Part shown: positions 48,474 through 58,900 of the stretch, one piece after another
Numbering within the stretch: the stretch's first letter is position 1
How the letters are laid out: each line of letters opens with the position of its first letter
NCBI RefSeq assembly: GCF_022637415.1
Contig: NZ_CP093340.1
Location: 1,364,001 to 1,428,000, forward strand
Origin: Luteimonas sp. S4-F44
GTDB taxonomy: Bacteria > Pseudomonadota > Gammaproteobacteria > Xanthomonadales > Xanthomonadaceae
Reading direction: 5' to 3'
DNA length: 64,000 nucleotides
Made by a program: the position numbers and the translations under genes
Notes under the pieces: model-generated
Told to the model about the DNA's origin: nothing
What the model saw: the letters and a program-made list of their open reading frames with translations, nothing else
Database searches by the model: none

Positions 48474-50264
48474 ATGGCTTCTCCCCCCCAAGGCGCGACA
48501 CGCGCCGATCGCGCCTGGCCGGTCTACCGCCGGCTGCTGACCTTCGCCGGCGCCTACCGCGGCCTGCTGTCGGTCGCGCTGGTCGGCATGCTGATCGAGG
48601 CCGCCGCCGGCGGCGCCTTCACCAAGATGATGGAGCCGATCATCGATGAGACGTTCGTGTCGGCCAATGCCGGCGTGAACCTCTGGTTGCCCGCGGCGAT
48701 CATCGCGCTGTTCGTGGTCCGCGGCCTGGCCGGCTACCTGGCCGACTACAACATGGCCAAGTCCGGGCGCGGCATCGCGCGGGATCTGCGCGTGCGCGTG
48801 CTCGCCAAGTACCTCGGGCTGCCGGGCATGCGCTTCGATGCCGAGCCGGTGCCGTCGATGCTGGTCCGGCTGGGCTCGGACAGCGACCAGGTTTCGCAGG
48901 CCGCGATCGACGCGGCCAAGGTGATGCTGCAGCAGTCGTTGCAGATCATCGCCTCGCTGATCGTGATGCTGATGACCAGTTGGCAGGTCACGCTGACCAT
49001 CCTGGCGATCGCGCCGCCGTTGTCGTGGATCATGGGCAAGGTCGCGCGCCGCTATCGCCGCGTCAGCCACAGCATCCAGGACAGCGCCGCGATGCTGATG
49101 CAGACCGCCGACCAGTCGCTGAGCAACCAGCAGGAAGTGAAGATCTACGGCGCCCAGGCGGCCGAGAACGCGCGCTATGCGGAGGTCGCCGAGCGGCACA
49201 TGCGGCTCAACCTCAAGGTCGAGGCGACCCGCGCGATCTCCTCGGGCGTGGTCCAGCTGATGGGGTCGATCGGCCTGGCGTTGCTGCTGTTGATCGCCGG
49301 CTACGAGGCCTCGCAGGGCCGGCTGACCGCGGGTGGCTTCGTCGCGCTGATGATCGCGATGATGGCGATCATCCCCGCGCTCAAGCAATTGACCAACGTG
49401 CAGAACATGCTCCAGCGCGGCGTCGCCTCGGCCGAGCGCTTGTTCGAGATCCTCGATGCGCCCGACGAGCACGACCCGGGCGTGCGGCCGCTGGCGCGCG
49501 CGCGCGGCGAGATCGAGTTCCGCCACGTCGGCGCGCGCTATCCGGGGCAGGCCGAACCGGCGCTGGAGGATGTGAGCTTCGTCGCGCGCCCGGGCACCGT
49601 CACCGCGATCGTCGGCCGCTCGGGCAGTGGCAAGTCGACGCTGATCAAGCTGCTGCCGCGCTTCTACGAACACGAGACCGGCGAGATCCTGCTCGACGGC
49701 CATCCGCTGGAGGAGTACCGGCTGGCCGACGTGCGCCGGCAGATCGCGCTGGTCGGCCAGCAGGTGATGCTGTTCGACGACACCGTCGCGGCCAATGTCG
49801 CCTATGGCGAGATGGCAGGCGCGCCGATCGCCGCGCTCGAGGGGGCGATCCGCGGCGCGAATGCGATGGAGTTCGTCGACAAGCTGCCCGACCGGCTGCA
49901 GAGCGGGATCGGCAATCGTGGCGGCCGCCTGTCGGGCGGTCAGCGGCAGCGCCTGGCGATCGCCCGCGCGATGCTCAAGGACGCGCCGATTCTGATTCTC
50001 GACGAGGCGACCGCGGCGCTGGATGCCGAATCCGAACGCCTGGTGCAGGACGCACTCGAGCACCTGATGCCCGACCGCACCACGCTGGTCATCGCCCACC
50101 GGCTGGCGACGATCGAGCATGCCGACCAGGTCCTGGTGCTCGACCACGGCAGGCTGGTCGAGCACGGCACCCACCGCGAACTGCTCGCGCGTGGCGGCCT
50201 GTATGCGCACCTGCATCGCATGCAATTCCGCGAGGCCGAACCGTCGGCGGAGCAAGACGCGTGA
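48474..50264 (+). CDS. msbA: Lipid A export permease/ATP-binding protein MsbA
   Basis: MsbA flips lipid A-core across the inner membrane. The 596-residue half-transporter has six transmembrane helices (about residues 20-310) and a nucleotide-binding domain with Walker A '[10 protein letters not shown]', signature '[15 protein letters not shown]' and Walker B '[12 protein letters not shown]'. The segment '[20 protein letters not shown]' is typical of MsbA. The ATG at 48474 fits the family start. The stop overlaps the lpxK GTG (GTGA). Confidence 0.95.
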   Translation: MASPPQGATRADRAWPVYRRLLTFAGAYRGLLSVALVGMLIEAAAGGAFTKMMEPIIDETFVSANAGVNLWLPAAIIALFVVRGLAGYLADYNMAKSGRGIARDLRVRVLAKYLGLPGMRFDAEPVPSMLVRLGSDSDQVSQAAIDAAKVMLQQSLQIIASLIVMLMTSWQVTLTILAIAPPLSWIMGKVARRYRRVSHSIQDSAAMLMQTADQSLSNQQEVKIYGAQAAENARYAEVAERHMRLNLKVEATRAISSGVVQLMGSIGLALLLLIAGYEASQGRLTAGGFVALMIAMMAIIPALKQLTNVQNMLQRGVASAERLFEILDAPDEHDPGVRPLARARGEIEFRHVGARYPGQAEPALEDVSFVARPGTVTAIVGRSGSGKSTLIKLLPRFYEHETGEILLDGHPLEEYRLADVRRQIALVGQQVMLFDDTVAANVAYGEMAGAPIAALEGAIRGANAMEFVDKLPDRLQSGIGNRGGRLSGGQRQRLAIARAMLKDAPILILDEATAALDAESERLVQDALEHLMPDRTTLVIAHRLATIEHADQVLVLDHGRLVEHGTHRELLARGGLYAHLHRMQFREAEPSAEQDA

Positions 50265-51250
50265 AGGCGCCGGGCTACTGGTTCGACGGCAGCCGACCGC
50301 CGCTGCACGCGCGGTTGCTCGCCCACGTGTACGCGCGCGCCAGCGCCTGGCGACGCAAGTGGCTGCGCACCCGCAAGGTCGCGCGTCCGGTGCTGGTCAT
50401 TGGCAACCTAATCGCCGGCGGCAGCGGCAAGACGCCGTTGACGATCGCGATCGTCGAGCGCCTGCAGGCCGCCGGTTGGACGCCCGGCGTCGCCAGCCGC
50501 GGCTACGGCCGCGACGAGGCGGGGACGCCGCGCTGGGTGGAACCGGTCAGCGATCCGCGCTGGTCTGGCGACGAGCCGGTGCTGATCGCAGCCCGCACCG
50601 GCGCCAAGGTCCGCGTCGACGCTGATCGGGTCGCGGCTGCGAACGCGCTGATCGCCGCGGGCTGCGACATCGTGGTCTGCGACGACGGCCTGCAGCATTA
50701 CCGCCTGCAGCGCGACGTCGAGATCGAGGTCATCGACGGCCGCCGTCGCTACGGCAACGGCGCACTGATCCCGGCCGGGCCACTGCGCGAGCCGGTCGAG
50801 CGTGGCGCGCGCTGCGATTTCCGCGTGCTCAATGCCGGTATGGACGACAGCCTCGAACCGGATTTTGGCGAGTGGCCGATGCGCCTGGAGACCGCGCACG
50901 CCCTGCCGCTGGCCGGCGGGCGTGCGCGTCCGTTGTCGGCCTTCGCCGGACAGCGCGTGCATGCGGTGGCCGGCATCGGCGATCCGGAGCGCTTCTTCGA
51001 CACGCTGCGCCGCCAGCGCATCGCCGTGGTGCCGCATGCGTTCGCCGATCACCATCGCTACACGCCCGAGGACCTGCATTTCGGCAGCGACCTGCCGGTG
51101 CTGATGACCGAGAAGGACGCGGTCAAGTGCATGCGTTTCGCCGGCGAGCGGCACTACAGCGTGCCGATCGCCGCGCGGCTGCCCGAAGCGTTCTGGATCG
51201 CGTTGTTCGATCGCCTCGAGGCGATCCGCAACCCAGCCGGTAAGGGCTGA
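50261..51250 (+). CDS. lpxK: Tetraacyldisaccharide 4'-kinase
   Basis: LpxK phosphorylates the 4' position of the lipid A disaccharide. The 329-residue product has the Walker A '[20 protein letters not shown]', then 'GVASRGYGR', '[20 protein letters not shown]' and '[10 protein letters not shown]'. The GTG at 50261 overlaps the msbA stop, so translation is coupled. The next gene is convergent, 25 bases away; kdsB, usually close by, is 2.7 kb downstream. Confidence 0.95.
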   Translation: MKAPGYWFDGSRPPLHARLLAHVYARASAWRRKWLRTRKVARPVLVIGNLIAGGSGKTPLTIAIVERLQAAGWTPGVASRGYGRDEAGTPRWVEPVSDPRWSGDEPVLIAARTGAKVRVDADRVAAANALIAAGCDIVVCDDGLQHYRLQRDVEIEVIDGRRRYGNGALIPAGPLREPVERGARCDFRVLNAGMDDSLEPDFGEWPMRLETAHALPLAGGRARPLSAFAGQRVHAVAGIGDPERFFDTLRRQRIAVVPHAFADHHRYTPEDLHFGSDLPVLMTEKDAVKCMRFAGERHYSVPIAARLPEAFWIALFDRLEAIRNPAGKG

Positions 51251-51275
51251 GTGTGCTTGCAGGCCGCAGCGTCGG

Positions 51276-52907
51276 TCAGGACGCGCGCTTGACCGCGGCC
51301 ATCGCACGCGCCCGCTCGGGCGGCGCGAAACTGTCGGCGCGCGCCACCGGCCAGAACGTCCGGAACACCGCGTGCTCGGGCACGCCGGTCAGCAGTTCGC
51401 CCGGCTCCAGGAACCGGTAGAGCGCGGCGAGTGAGCGGACCTCGGTCGGCGAGACCCGGCGCAGGATGTGCTCCGGACCGATTTGCATCGGATGCTCGAG
51501 CCCGGCGGCGCCAAGCATGTCGCGCAGCCCGCGCAGGGTGTTCTGATGGAAATGGAACACGCGCTCGGCCTTGTCGGGTACATCGAGCAGGCGCCAGCGG
51601 CGCGGGTCCTGGGTCGCCACGCCGGTCGGGCAGCGGTCGTTGTGGCAATTGCGCGACTGGATGCAGCCCAGCGCGAACATGAAACCGCGGCCGGCATTGC
51701 ACCAGTCCGCGCCCATCGCCAGTTGCCGGGCGATGTCGAAGCCGCTGGTGATCTTGCCCGCCGCGGCGACCCGGATGCGCTCGCGCAGCCCGATGCCCAC
51801 CAGGGTGTTGTGCACCAGCATCAGCGCTTCCTGCAGCGGCAGGCCGACATGGTTGATGAACTCCGACGGTGCCGCGCCGGTGCCGCCTTCGGCGCCGTCG
51901 ACGACGATGAAGTCGGGCAGGATGCCGCTATCGAGCATCGCCTTGGCGATGCCGAACCATTCCCAGGGATGGCCGATCGCCAGCTTGAAGCCCACCGGCT
52001 TGCCGTCCGACAACGTCCGCAGCCGTGCGACAAACTCCAACAGTCCCAGCGGCGTGGAGAACGTCGAATGCGCCGCAGGCGATTCGCAATCGATCCCGAC
52101 CGGGATGCCGCGGGTCTGGGCGATCTCAGGCGTCACTTTCGCGCCGGGCAATAGCCCGCCGTGGCCCGGCTTGGCGCCCTGCGAGAGCTTGATCTCGATC
52201 ATCTTGACCTGCGCCTCGGCCGCGTGCCGGGCGAAGCGGTCCTCGTTGAAGCGGCCCTGCTCATCGCGGCAGCCGAAGTAGCCCGAGGCGATCTCCCAGA
52301 CCAGGTCGCCGCCGTGTTCGCGGTGGTAGGGCGAGATCGCGCCTTCGCCGGTGTCGTGATAGAAGCCGCCGCGCTGCGCGCCCAGGTTCAGCGCGCGGAT
52401 CGCGTTGGCCGACAGCGAACCGAAGCTCATCGCCGAAATGTTGAACACACTGGCGGCATAGGGCTGCGCGCTTTCCTCGCCGACCGGGATGCGGAAATCG
52501 TGCGACTGGGCATGCGCGGGCACCAGAGAATGGTTGATCCATTCGTACTGCGTGCCGTACATGGGCAGCTCGCTGCCGAACGGCACGACGTCGCTGACGT
52601 TCTTCGCGCGCTGGTAGACCAGCGCACGCTGCTGGCGCGAGAACGGTACTTCGTCCTGGTCGTCCTCGATGAAGTACTGGCGGATCTCGGGCCGGAAGGA
52701 CTCCAGGCCGTAACGGAAATGCGCGGTCAGCGGATAGAGCCGACGCAGAGTCGCCCGGCGCTGCAGCAGGTCCAACGTGCCCAGGCACGCAAGCGCGAAG
52801 AACACCGTGGCTGCGATTGCCCAACCGCCCGAGTCCAGTGTCCATGCGCAGGCCAACGCGACGACCGCCATCAGGACCGAGACGCCATATGTCAGGTAAC
52901 GAACCAT
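51276..52907 (-). CDS. FMN-binding glutamate synthase-like membrane protein
   Basis: A 543-residue protein of the FMN-binding glutamate synthase (GltB-like) family. Two N-terminal transmembrane helices (about residues 3-45) precede a TIM-barrel flavin domain with 'NISAMSFGSLSANAIRALNL', 'KPGHGGLLPGAKVTPEIAQT', 'DFIVVDGAEGGTGAAPSEF' and the Cys-rich 'CIQSRNCHNDRCPTGVATQD', which in the large glutamate synthase binds a 3Fe-4S cluster. There is no amidotransferase domain. The ATG at 52907 has AAGGAG upstream. The substrate is uncertain. It is inserted between lpxK and kdsB in opposite orientation. Confidence 0.88.
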   Translation of the reverse strand: MVRYLTYGVSVLMAVVALACAWTLDSGGWAIAATVFFALACLGTLDLLQRRATLRRLYPLTAHFRYGLESFRPEIRQYFIEDDQDEVPFSRQQRALVYQRAKNVSDVVPFGSELPMYGTQYEWINHSLVPAHAQSHDFRIPVGEESAQPYAASVFNISAMSFGSLSANAIRALNLGAQRGGFYHDTGEGAISPYHREHGGDLVWEIASGYFGCRDEQGRFNEDRFARHAAEAQVKMIEIKLSQGAKPGHGGLLPGAKVTPEIAQTRGIPVGIDCESPAAHSTFSTPLGLLEFVARLRTLSDGKPVGFKLAIGHPWEWFGIAKAMLDSGILPDFIVVDGAEGGTGAAPSEFINHVGLPLQEALMLVHNTLVGIGLRERIRVAAAGKITSGFDIARQLAMGADWCNAGRGFMFALGCIQSRNCHNDRCPTGVATQDPRRWRLLDVPDKAERVFHFHQNTLRGLRDMLGAAGLEHPMQIGPEHILRRVSPTEVRSLAALYRFLEPGELLTGVPEHAVFRTFWPVARADSFAPPERARAMAAVKRAS

Positions 52908-53084
52908 CCGACTCCTTCGTGCGTCCCGGCCGGTGCCGATCGCGATGCGGATCGCCATGGTAGGAGAGGGTGCAACCGGCCGGCCAGCCTGGATCTGAAC
53001 GGTTCGCCGACGGGACGACGACTTCACGGCGGATTGGCGCTTGGCTGCCTAGCCTGATCCCACACGTCCGAAGGCCTCCCCGCC

Positions 53085-53447
53085 ATGCCCCGCGCCGCTT
53101 CTTTCACCCCCACCGCCCAGCATCAGGTCATCCTCGCCGAACTGGCGCGTGCGACCCGGGCCGGACATCCGGACGCGGACTGGCACGAGGTGGAGCCATT
53201 GATGCGCGAGGTCTGGGAATCGGCGTCGCGTGGCGCGAGTTGGGAGCAGGTGCGGCCACAAGCCGCCACGCATTGGCGATCCGGCGACCAGTACCCGTGC
53301 CCGGCGGTGGTGTTGTCGCCGTCGACGCAGCAGGCCGCCGATATCGCAGCCTGGACGGTCGGAGACGATCACCGCGCACAGCATTCGGCGACCGGGTATG
53401 TGCCCGCCTCGCCACTGCCGCGCGCGGCCGACGAGGAGACCTACTGA
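53085..53447 (+). CDS. Hypothetical small protein (120 aa)
   Basis: A 120-residue, mostly hydrophilic protein with no signal peptide or membrane segment. The middle ('HPDADWHEVEPLMREVWES' and 'SWEQVRPQAATHWR') looks helical and reads like a short acidic effector or regulator; I recognise no domain. The stop overlaps the next ATG (TGATG), so the two are co-translated. It is not a shadow: codon third positions are GC-rich as in neighbouring genes. The function is unknown. Confidence 0.65.
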   Translation: MPRAASFTPTAQHQVILAELARATRAGHPDADWHEVEPLMREVWESASRGASWEQVRPQAATHWRSGDQYPCPAVVLSPSTQQAADIAAWTVGDDHRAQHSATGYVPASPLPRAADEETY

Positions 53448-53779
53448 TGCCTGCACGTGCCATCTGGCGGGTCCTCGTTCTGCCGGCCTATGTGGTGCTG
53501 GCCGGTGCGGTGTTCGCATTCGCGCTGGCCCGTACCCAGGGCTCGATCATCGGCGGGCTCGCGGCGCTCGCGCCGTGGGCGCTGGCGCTGTCGGGCGTAT
53601 TGGCCGCATTGCTGGTCGTGGCCGGGCTGCTGCGCTGGCGCCAGCGGATGGTGACCATGCGCCGGGCGGTGCGGCACGCGCGGATCCGCGCGGCCGATGG
53701 CCGGCGCACGTCGGCCGGACAGGCGCTGTGGACGCAGATGCGGACCGACACGGTGGGCGGGATCACGCACGAGGCGTAG
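53447..53779 (+). CDS. Hypothetical membrane protein (110 aa)
   Basis: A 110-residue protein with two predicted transmembrane helices (about residues 7-29 'WRVLVLPAYVVLAGAVFAFA' and 39-60 'LAPWALALSGVLAALLVVAG'), then a basic cytoplasmic tail. It is translationally coupled to the upstream small hypothetical gene. No family is recognised. Together they form a two-gene unit divergent from the glutamate synthase-like gene. Confidence 0.65.
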   Translation: MPARAIWRVLVLPAYVVLAGAVFAFALARTQGSIIGGLAALAPWALALSGVLAALLVVAGLLRWRQRMVTMRRAVRHARIRAADGRRTSAGQALWTQMRTDTVGGITHEA

Positions 53780-54004
53780 CGTCCGGGCCTGCAGGCAGCC
53801 GGCATGCGCTTCTGAGCCCGGCGCAGTATGCGTTCTGCGGCGTGTGCGTGTGGGGCGCGATTCGCGCCGTTTGCTTCGATCGCACTGTCGCAATGCATGC
53901 CGGACGCCCCGCGGTCAGGCCTGAATCATATGGGCGCGCTGCAACGCGCCGGTTCGATGCGTGATGCCAGCGCTGCGCGCCGGTCTCCATGCGAGAATTG
54001 CGCG

Positions 54005-54808
54005 ATGGACGTCCCCGTTGATTTCATCGTCGCCATCCCGGCCCGATATGCCTCGACCCGCCTGCCTGGCAAGCCCTTGCAGCCGCTGGGCGATGCCCCG
54101 CTGGTGCTGCACGTGGCGCAGCGTGCGCTCGAGGCCGGCGCGGCCGAAGTCTGGGTAGCCACCGACGACGCCCGGGTCCGCGATGCGCTGGCGGGAACCG
54201 CGGTCCGCGTGGCGATGACCTCTCCCGCGCATCCGTCCGGCACCGACCGGCTGGCCGAATGCGCGGCGCTCGCGGGCTGGTCGGACGAGCGGGTGGTCGT
54301 GAACCTGCAGGGCGACGAACCGTTCGCGCCGACTGCCGGCATCCGTGCGGTCGCGGCGCTCGCGGCGCAGCCGGACGTCGCCTTGGCCACGCTGGCCGCG
54401 CCGATCGACGATGTCGAGACGCTGCTCGATCCGAACGCCGTCAAGGTCGTGCTCGGCGCGGGCGGCAATGCGCTCTATTTCAGCCGGGCGCCGGTGCCGT
54501 GGCCGCGCGATGCGTTCGCCCGGGACCGGACGACGATGCCGGCCGGTGCGTGGTGGCGGCATATCGGGATCTACGGCTATCGCGCCGGCTTTCTGCGCCG
54601 CTTCGCCGCGATGGCGCCCGGGCACCTGGAACAGATCGAGATGCTCGAGCAACTGCGCGTGCTCGAAGCCGGGCTTCGGGTCGCGGTCGGGCCGACCCCC
54701 GCGCCGTTCCCGCCCGGCGTCGACACGCCTGAGGACCTGGCGCGCGCCCGGGCGCGGTTGTCGGGTGCCGATGTCCGGAGTGCGCCCGTTTCCAGCCCTC
54801 GCGCCTGA
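54005..54808 (+). CDS. kdsB: 3-deoxy-manno-octulosonate cytidylyltransferase
   Basis: KdsB activates Kdo with CTP for addition to lipid A. The 267-residue product shows '[19 protein letters not shown]' (CTP-binding), '[18 protein letters not shown]', '[12 protein letters not shown]' and '[18 protein letters not shown]'. The ATG at 54005 fits the family. It has a C-terminal extension of about 15 residues. It lies 225 bases after the small membrane-protein gene and 70 bases before the NHL-repeat gene. Confidence 0.94.
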   Translation: MDVPVDFIVAIPARYASTRLPGKPLQPLGDAPLVLHVAQRALEAGAAEVWVATDDARVRDALAGTAVRVAMTSPAHPSGTDRLAECAALAGWSDERVVVNLQGDEPFAPTAGIRAVAALAAQPDVALATLAAPIDDVETLLDPNAVKVVLGAGGNALYFSRAPVPWPRDAFARDRTTMPAGAWWRHIGIYGYRAGFLRRFAAMAPGHLEQIEMLEQLRVLEAGLRVAVGPTPAPFPPGVDTPEDLARARARLSGADVRSAPVSSPRA

Positions 54809-54878
54809 GCGCGACCGCGCTGCGGTGCTGCCAGCGTTCTCGACAGGGCGGCGTGGCCGCATCCCGCATAATCGCGTC

Positions 54879-56282
54879 ATGAACGACGCCGTCGCAGCGC
54901 CCGAGTTTCCCGCCGGCCTGGCGTGGCTGAACCTGCGCGACCCGCTGCGCATGGCGCGGTTGCGCGGGCGGGTCTGCGCGCTGGCGCTCGTCAATCTGGG
55001 GTCGGGCTGGTGCCAGCAACGTCTGGCCGATCTGGGCCACCTGCGCGCGCGTCATCGCGACCGCCTGCAGGTGGTTGTCGTCCACGTCCCGCGTTTCGAT
55101 GCCGAACGCGACGCCAAGCGCAGTGCGCACCGCGTCGACCTGCAGCAGTACGACTTCCCGGTCGCGCACGATGGCGACTGGACGGCGTGGCAGCACTTCG
55201 GCCTTGATGCCTGGCCGACGGTGCTGCTGATCGACGGCGACGGGCAGGTGCGCGAGCGCGTCATCGGAGAGAGCGGCATCCGCGACCTCGATGCGCGGAT
55301 CGGCACGTTGCTCGAGGGGCTGACGCCGCAACCGCTTGCCGGCGATCCGATCCGCCTGCGCCGGGACAGCGAACCCGCGCTGCCGCTGCGGTTTCCCGCA
55401 GGCCTGGCGGTGTCGGGTGATCTGCTCTACATCGCCGACTGCGGCCATCACCGCGTGCTCGAATGCGATGCCCGCGGGCGCATCCTGCGCCAGTTCGGCA
55501 GCGGAAGGGCCGGCTTCATCGACGGTCCGATGGCGCTGTCCGCGCTGACCCGGCCGCATGGCCTGTGCCTGGTCCGCGGCGCGCTCTACGTCGCCGATAC
55601 CGGCAATCACGCGGTCCGCCGGATCGACCTGCGCAGCGGCGAGGTGTCCACCGTGTGCGGCGCGGGGCGGCCCGGGCGGACCGCGGTGGGGTCGCTGGCC
55701 GACCCGCGCGCCATCGCGCTGTCGGGCGACCGGCTGTATGTCGCGACTGCCGGCGACAACCGCATCGGGCAACTCGACCTGGGCCAGACCCGGGTCGCGC
55801 CGCTGTGCGACAGTGGCGCGCTCGGCACCCGCGACGGCGTGGGGGCGGAGGCCGCATTCGCCGAGCCGGTGGCGCTGGCCTGCGTGCAGTACACGCCCGA
55901 CGTCTGCGATGCCGCGGGCTCCGCGATCCGCAGCGTGCACCTGCCGACCGGACAGGTCACCACGCTGGTCGGTGGTGGGCCGTGGCAGTTCGGCGCGGTC
56001 GGCGGCGCGCGCGACGATACGCAGTTGCAGGCGCCCCAGGCGCTGGCGCTCGATCCGGAGGCGCCGGTGCTGTGGACCGCCGACAGCGGCAACGACACCT
56101 TGCGCCAGCTGCGTCTGGGCGGCGGTGCGCTGTCGACAGCCGCGTTGCCCCAGCGGCTGCATGGGTCCGCAGCCCTGGCCATCGCGAACGGGCGGCTGTG
56201 GAACGCCGACACCGATGCCCATGCCGTGCTGCGGCTGGACCCGAGTACCGGCGCGCTGCGCCAGGTCGCGGTGGGCGAATGA
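54879..56282 (+). CDS. Thioredoxin-fold protein with NHL beta-propeller
   Basis: A 467-residue protein. The N-terminal ~150 residues have a thioredoxin/TlpA-like fold ('ALALVNLGSGWCQQRLADLG', 'WQHFGLDAWPTVLLIDGDGQ'), but the active site keeps only one Cys (WCQQ, no second Cys). The rest is an NHL/SMP-30-type propeller with repeats such as 'GLAVSGDLLYIADCGHHRVL' and 'GLCLVRGALYVADTGNHAVR'. Homologues (NHLRC2-like) exist widely; the function is unclear. No signal peptide is seen. The stop overlaps the uvrC ATG. Confidence 0.83.
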   Translation: MNDAVAAPEFPAGLAWLNLRDPLRMARLRGRVCALALVNLGSGWCQQRLADLGHLRARHRDRLQVVVVHVPRFDAERDAKRSAHRVDLQQYDFPVAHDGDWTAWQHFGLDAWPTVLLIDGDGQVRERVIGESGIRDLDARIGTLLEGLTPQPLAGDPIRLRRDSEPALPLRFPAGLAVSGDLLYIADCGHHRVLECDARGRILRQFGSGRAGFIDGPMALSALTRPHGLCLVRGALYVADTGNHAVRRIDLRSGEVSTVCGAGRPGRTAVGSLADPRAIALSGDRLYVATAGDNRIGQLDLGQTRVAPLCDSGALGTRDGVGAEAAFAEPVALACVQYTPDVCDAAGSAIRSVHLPTGQVTTLVGGGPWQFGAVGGARDDTQLQAPQALALDPEAPVLWTADSGNDTLRQLRLGGGALSTAALPQRLHGSAALAIANGRLWNADTDAHAVLRLDPSTGALRQVAVGE

Positions 56283-58162
56283 CCGGCACGACGAAAGCGC
56301 GCGGCGCGCGACCGACATTCGATGGCAAGGCATTCGTCGCAGGCCTGAGCACCGCGCCGGGCGTCTATCGCATGATCGCGGCCGACGATGCGGTGCTGTA
56401 CGTCGGCAAGGCGGCGGATCTGCGCAAGCGCGTGGCGAGCTACTTCAACGCAACGCCCAAGGCGACGCGGACGATGGCGATGATCGCGCAGATCGCGCGC
56501 ATGGAAGTCACCGTCACCCGCACCGAGGCCGAGGCGCTGCTGCTGGAGAACCAGCTGATCAAGTCGCTCAAGCCGCGTTACAACGTCTCGCTGCGCGACG
56601 ACAAGAGCTATCCCTACGTGCTGGTCACCCGCGACACCTGGCCGCGGATCGCCGTCCATCGCGGTCCGCGCAATGTGCCCGGGCGCTACTTCGGGCCGTA
56701 TCCCGGTGTGACCGCGGTGCGCGAAACGCTGAACCTGATGCAGAAGCTGTTCAAGCTGCGCAACTGCGAGGACAGCGTGTTCCGCAACCGCTCGCGGCCC
56801 TGTCTGCAGCATCAGATCGGCCGCTGCACCGCGCCGTGCGTCGGGCTGGTGTCGGAGCGCGAATACGCCGATGCGGTCCGGCGCGCGTCGATGTTCCTCG
56901 AAGGTCGCAGCGATGCGCTGACCGACGAGGTCACGCGCGACATGGAGGCGGCCGCCGAGCGCCTGGATTTCGAAGAGGCCGCGCGGTTGCGCGATCTGCT
57001 GGGCAACATGCGCGGCATGCAAGCGCGCCAGTACGTCGACGGCAAGGTCGCCGAGCTCGATGTGCTCGCCTGCGCGATGCGCGGCAGTCATGCCTGCGTG
57101 TTGCTGCTGTCGTTCCGCGACGGCCGCAACCTCGGCACGCGCGCATTCCATCCGCGCACCAACGGCAGCGAAGACCCGGCCGAGGTGCTCGCCGCGTTCG
57201 TGTCCCAGCACTATGCCGAGCAGGCGCCGCCGCGCGAGATCGTGCTCGATCGTGCGATCGAGGATGTCGCGTTGCTCGAACAGGCCTTCAGCGAAGCCGC
57301 CGGGCGCCGCGTGCAGCTCAAGTGCAACGTGCGCGGCGACCGTGCGCGCTACGTCGACCTGGCGCGGCGCAATGCCGAGATCGCGCTGGCCAGCGAGCTC
57401 GGCAGCCAGGCCGCGCAGCAGGCGCGCGCCGAGTCGCTGCGCGACATGCTGGGCCTGGCCGAACCGGCGCAGCGGATCGAGTGCTTCGACATCAGCCACA
57501 CGATGGGCGAGGCCACCGTGGCCTCGTGCGTGGTATTCGACGCGCAAGGGCCGGTGCGCAGCCAATACCGTCGCTACAACATCGCCGGCATCGAGCCGGG
57601 CGACGACTATGCCGCCATGCACCAGGCGCTCACCCGGCGCTTCCGCAAGGTGGCCGAGGAGGGCGGCGTGATGCCCGACGTGCTGCTGATCGACGGCGGT
57701 GCCGGCCAGGTCGCCCAAGCGCGCGCGGTGCTCGACGGCTACGGCATCACCGGCATCTGCCTGGTCGGCGTGGCCAAGGGCGAGGCGCGCAAGCCGGGCG
57801 ATGAGACCTTGCTGTTGCCCGCCACCGACGGGCAGCCGGCACGCGAACTCAAGCCCGGCGCCGCCTCGCCCGGTCTCCAGCTGGTGCAGCAGGTGCGCGA
57901 CGAGGCCCACCGCTTCGCGATCACCGGCCATCGCGGCCGGCGCCAGAAGGCGCGCAACACCAGCCGGCTGGAGGACATCCCGGGCATCGGCCCCCGCCGC
58001 CGCGCGAGCCTGCTCAAGCATTTCGGCGGACTCGGCGGTCTCAAGGCGGCCGGCGCGGAGCAGATCGCCCAGGTCGAGGGCGTCAACGCAGCGCTTGCGC
58101 AGCGCATCTATGCGACCCTACACGGGCTCGATGCCGGCGCGTCCGGTGCCGGCCAGGACTGA
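56279..58162 (+). CDS. uvrC: Excinuclease ABC subunit C
   Basis: UvrC makes both incisions in nucleotide excision repair. The 627-residue protein has the N-terminal GIY-YIG nuclease ('APGVYRMIAADDAVLYVGKA'), a UVR/UvrB-binding motif (about residues 205-240), the RNase H-like 3' domain ('IECFDISHTMGEATVASCVV' and 'LIDGGAGQVAQARAVLDGYG') and a C-terminal helix-hairpin-helix region ('DIPGIGPRRRASLLKHFGGL'). The ATG overlaps the stop of the NHL-repeat gene. It precedes pgsA, a common order. Confidence 0.96.
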   Translation: MTGTTKARGARPTFDGKAFVAGLSTAPGVYRMIAADDAVLYVGKAADLRKRVASYFNATPKATRTMAMIAQIARMEVTVTRTEAEALLLENQLIKSLKPRYNVSLRDDKSYPYVLVTRDTWPRIAVHRGPRNVPGRYFGPYPGVTAVRETLNLMQKLFKLRNCEDSVFRNRSRPCLQHQIGRCTAPCVGLVSEREYADAVRRASMFLEGRSDALTDEVTRDMEAAAERLDFEEAARLRDLLGNMRGMQARQYVDGKVAELDVLACAMRGSHACVLLLSFRDGRNLGTRAFHPRTNGSEDPAEVLAAFVSQHYAEQAPPREIVLDRAIEDVALLEQAFSEAAGRRVQLKCNVRGDRARYVDLARRNAEIALASELGSQAAQQARAESLRDMLGLAEPAQRIECFDISHTMGEATVASCVVFDAQGPVRSQYRRYNIAGIEPGDDYAAMHQALTRRFRKVAEEGGVMPDVLLIDGGAGQVAQARAVLDGYGITGICLVGVAKGEARKPGDETLLLPATDGQPARELKPGAASPGLQLVQQVRDEAHRFAITGHRGRRQKARNTSRLEDIPGIGPRRRASLLKHFGGLGGLKAAGAEQIAQVEGVNAALAQRIYATLHGLDAGASGAGQD

Positions 58163-58178
58163 TTGCCACGAGTTTGCG

Positions 58179-58778
58179 ATGAAATTGACCATTCCCACCT
58201 GGCTCACGCTGCTGCGGATCCTGATGATCCCGGTGCTGGTGCTGGTGTTCTACCTGCCGTTCAAATGGACCAACTTCGCCGCCGCGTTCGTGTTCGGGCT
58301 GGCGGCGCTCACCGACTGGCTCGACGGCTGGATCGCGCGTCGCTACGGCCTGTCTTCGCCGTTCGGTGCCTTCCTCGATCCGGTCGCCGACAAGCTGATG
58401 GTCGCCGTGGCGCTGTTTCTGATCGTGCAGGGGCACCCGTCGCCGTGGATGGCGATCTGGGCGGCGGTGATCGTCGGGCGTGAGATTGCGGTCTCGGCGC
58501 TGCGCGAGTGGATGGCCGAGCTGGGGCAGCGGGCGATGGTCAAGGTCGCGGCGATCGGCAAGATCAAGACGATCGCGCAGATGGTCGCGCTGCTGTGCCT
58601 GCTGTACTCGGTCTCGCCCGAGCGGCCTGCGCCGCCGCTGCCGTGGCTGGGGAGCGAAATCTTCGTCATCGGCGACTGGCTGCTGGCGCTTGCCGCGCTG
58701 CTCACGCTGTGGTCGGGGCTGGCGTATCTGCGCGCGGCCTGGCCGATCATGCGCGCGGCCGAACGCAGCAAGTATTGA
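58179..58778 (+). CDS. pgsA: CDP-diacylglycerol-glycerol-3-phosphate 3-phosphatidyltransferase
   Basis: PgsA commits CDP-diacylglycerol to phosphatidylglycerol. The 199-residue membrane protein contains the CDP-alcohol phosphatidyltransferase motif (DGxxARx8Gx3Dx3D) as 'DGWIARRYGLSSPFGAFLD' followed by 'PVADK'. About five hydrophobic segments are seen. The ATG at 58179 lies 16 bases after uvrC. The promoter of the downstream tRNA overlaps its last codons. Confidence 0.95.
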   Translation: MKLTIPTWLTLLRILMIPVLVLVFYLPFKWTNFAAAFVFGLAALTDWLDGWIARRYGLSSPFGAFLDPVADKLMVAVALFLIVQGHPSPWMAIWAAVIVGREIAVSALREWMAELGQRAMVKVAAIGKIKTIAQMVALLCLLYSVSPERPAPPLPWLGSEIFVIGDWLLALAALLTLWSGLAYLRAAWPIMRAAERSKY

Positions 58779-58802
58779 CACCCCGCCGGCGAACGGTAGA
58801 AT
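58775..58802 (+). promoter_or_regulatory. Sigma-70 promoter of tRNA-Gly/tRNA-Cys
   Basis: TTGACA (58775-58780, a perfect consensus that contains the pgsA stop codon) and TAGAAT (58797-58802) are separated by 16 bases. They lie 12 bases before the first tRNA-Gly. Confidence 0.8.
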
Positions 58803-58814
58803 TTCGCCTCCCAA

Positions 58815-58890
<76 letters not shown>

Positions 58891-58900
58891 GTTTCAAACG

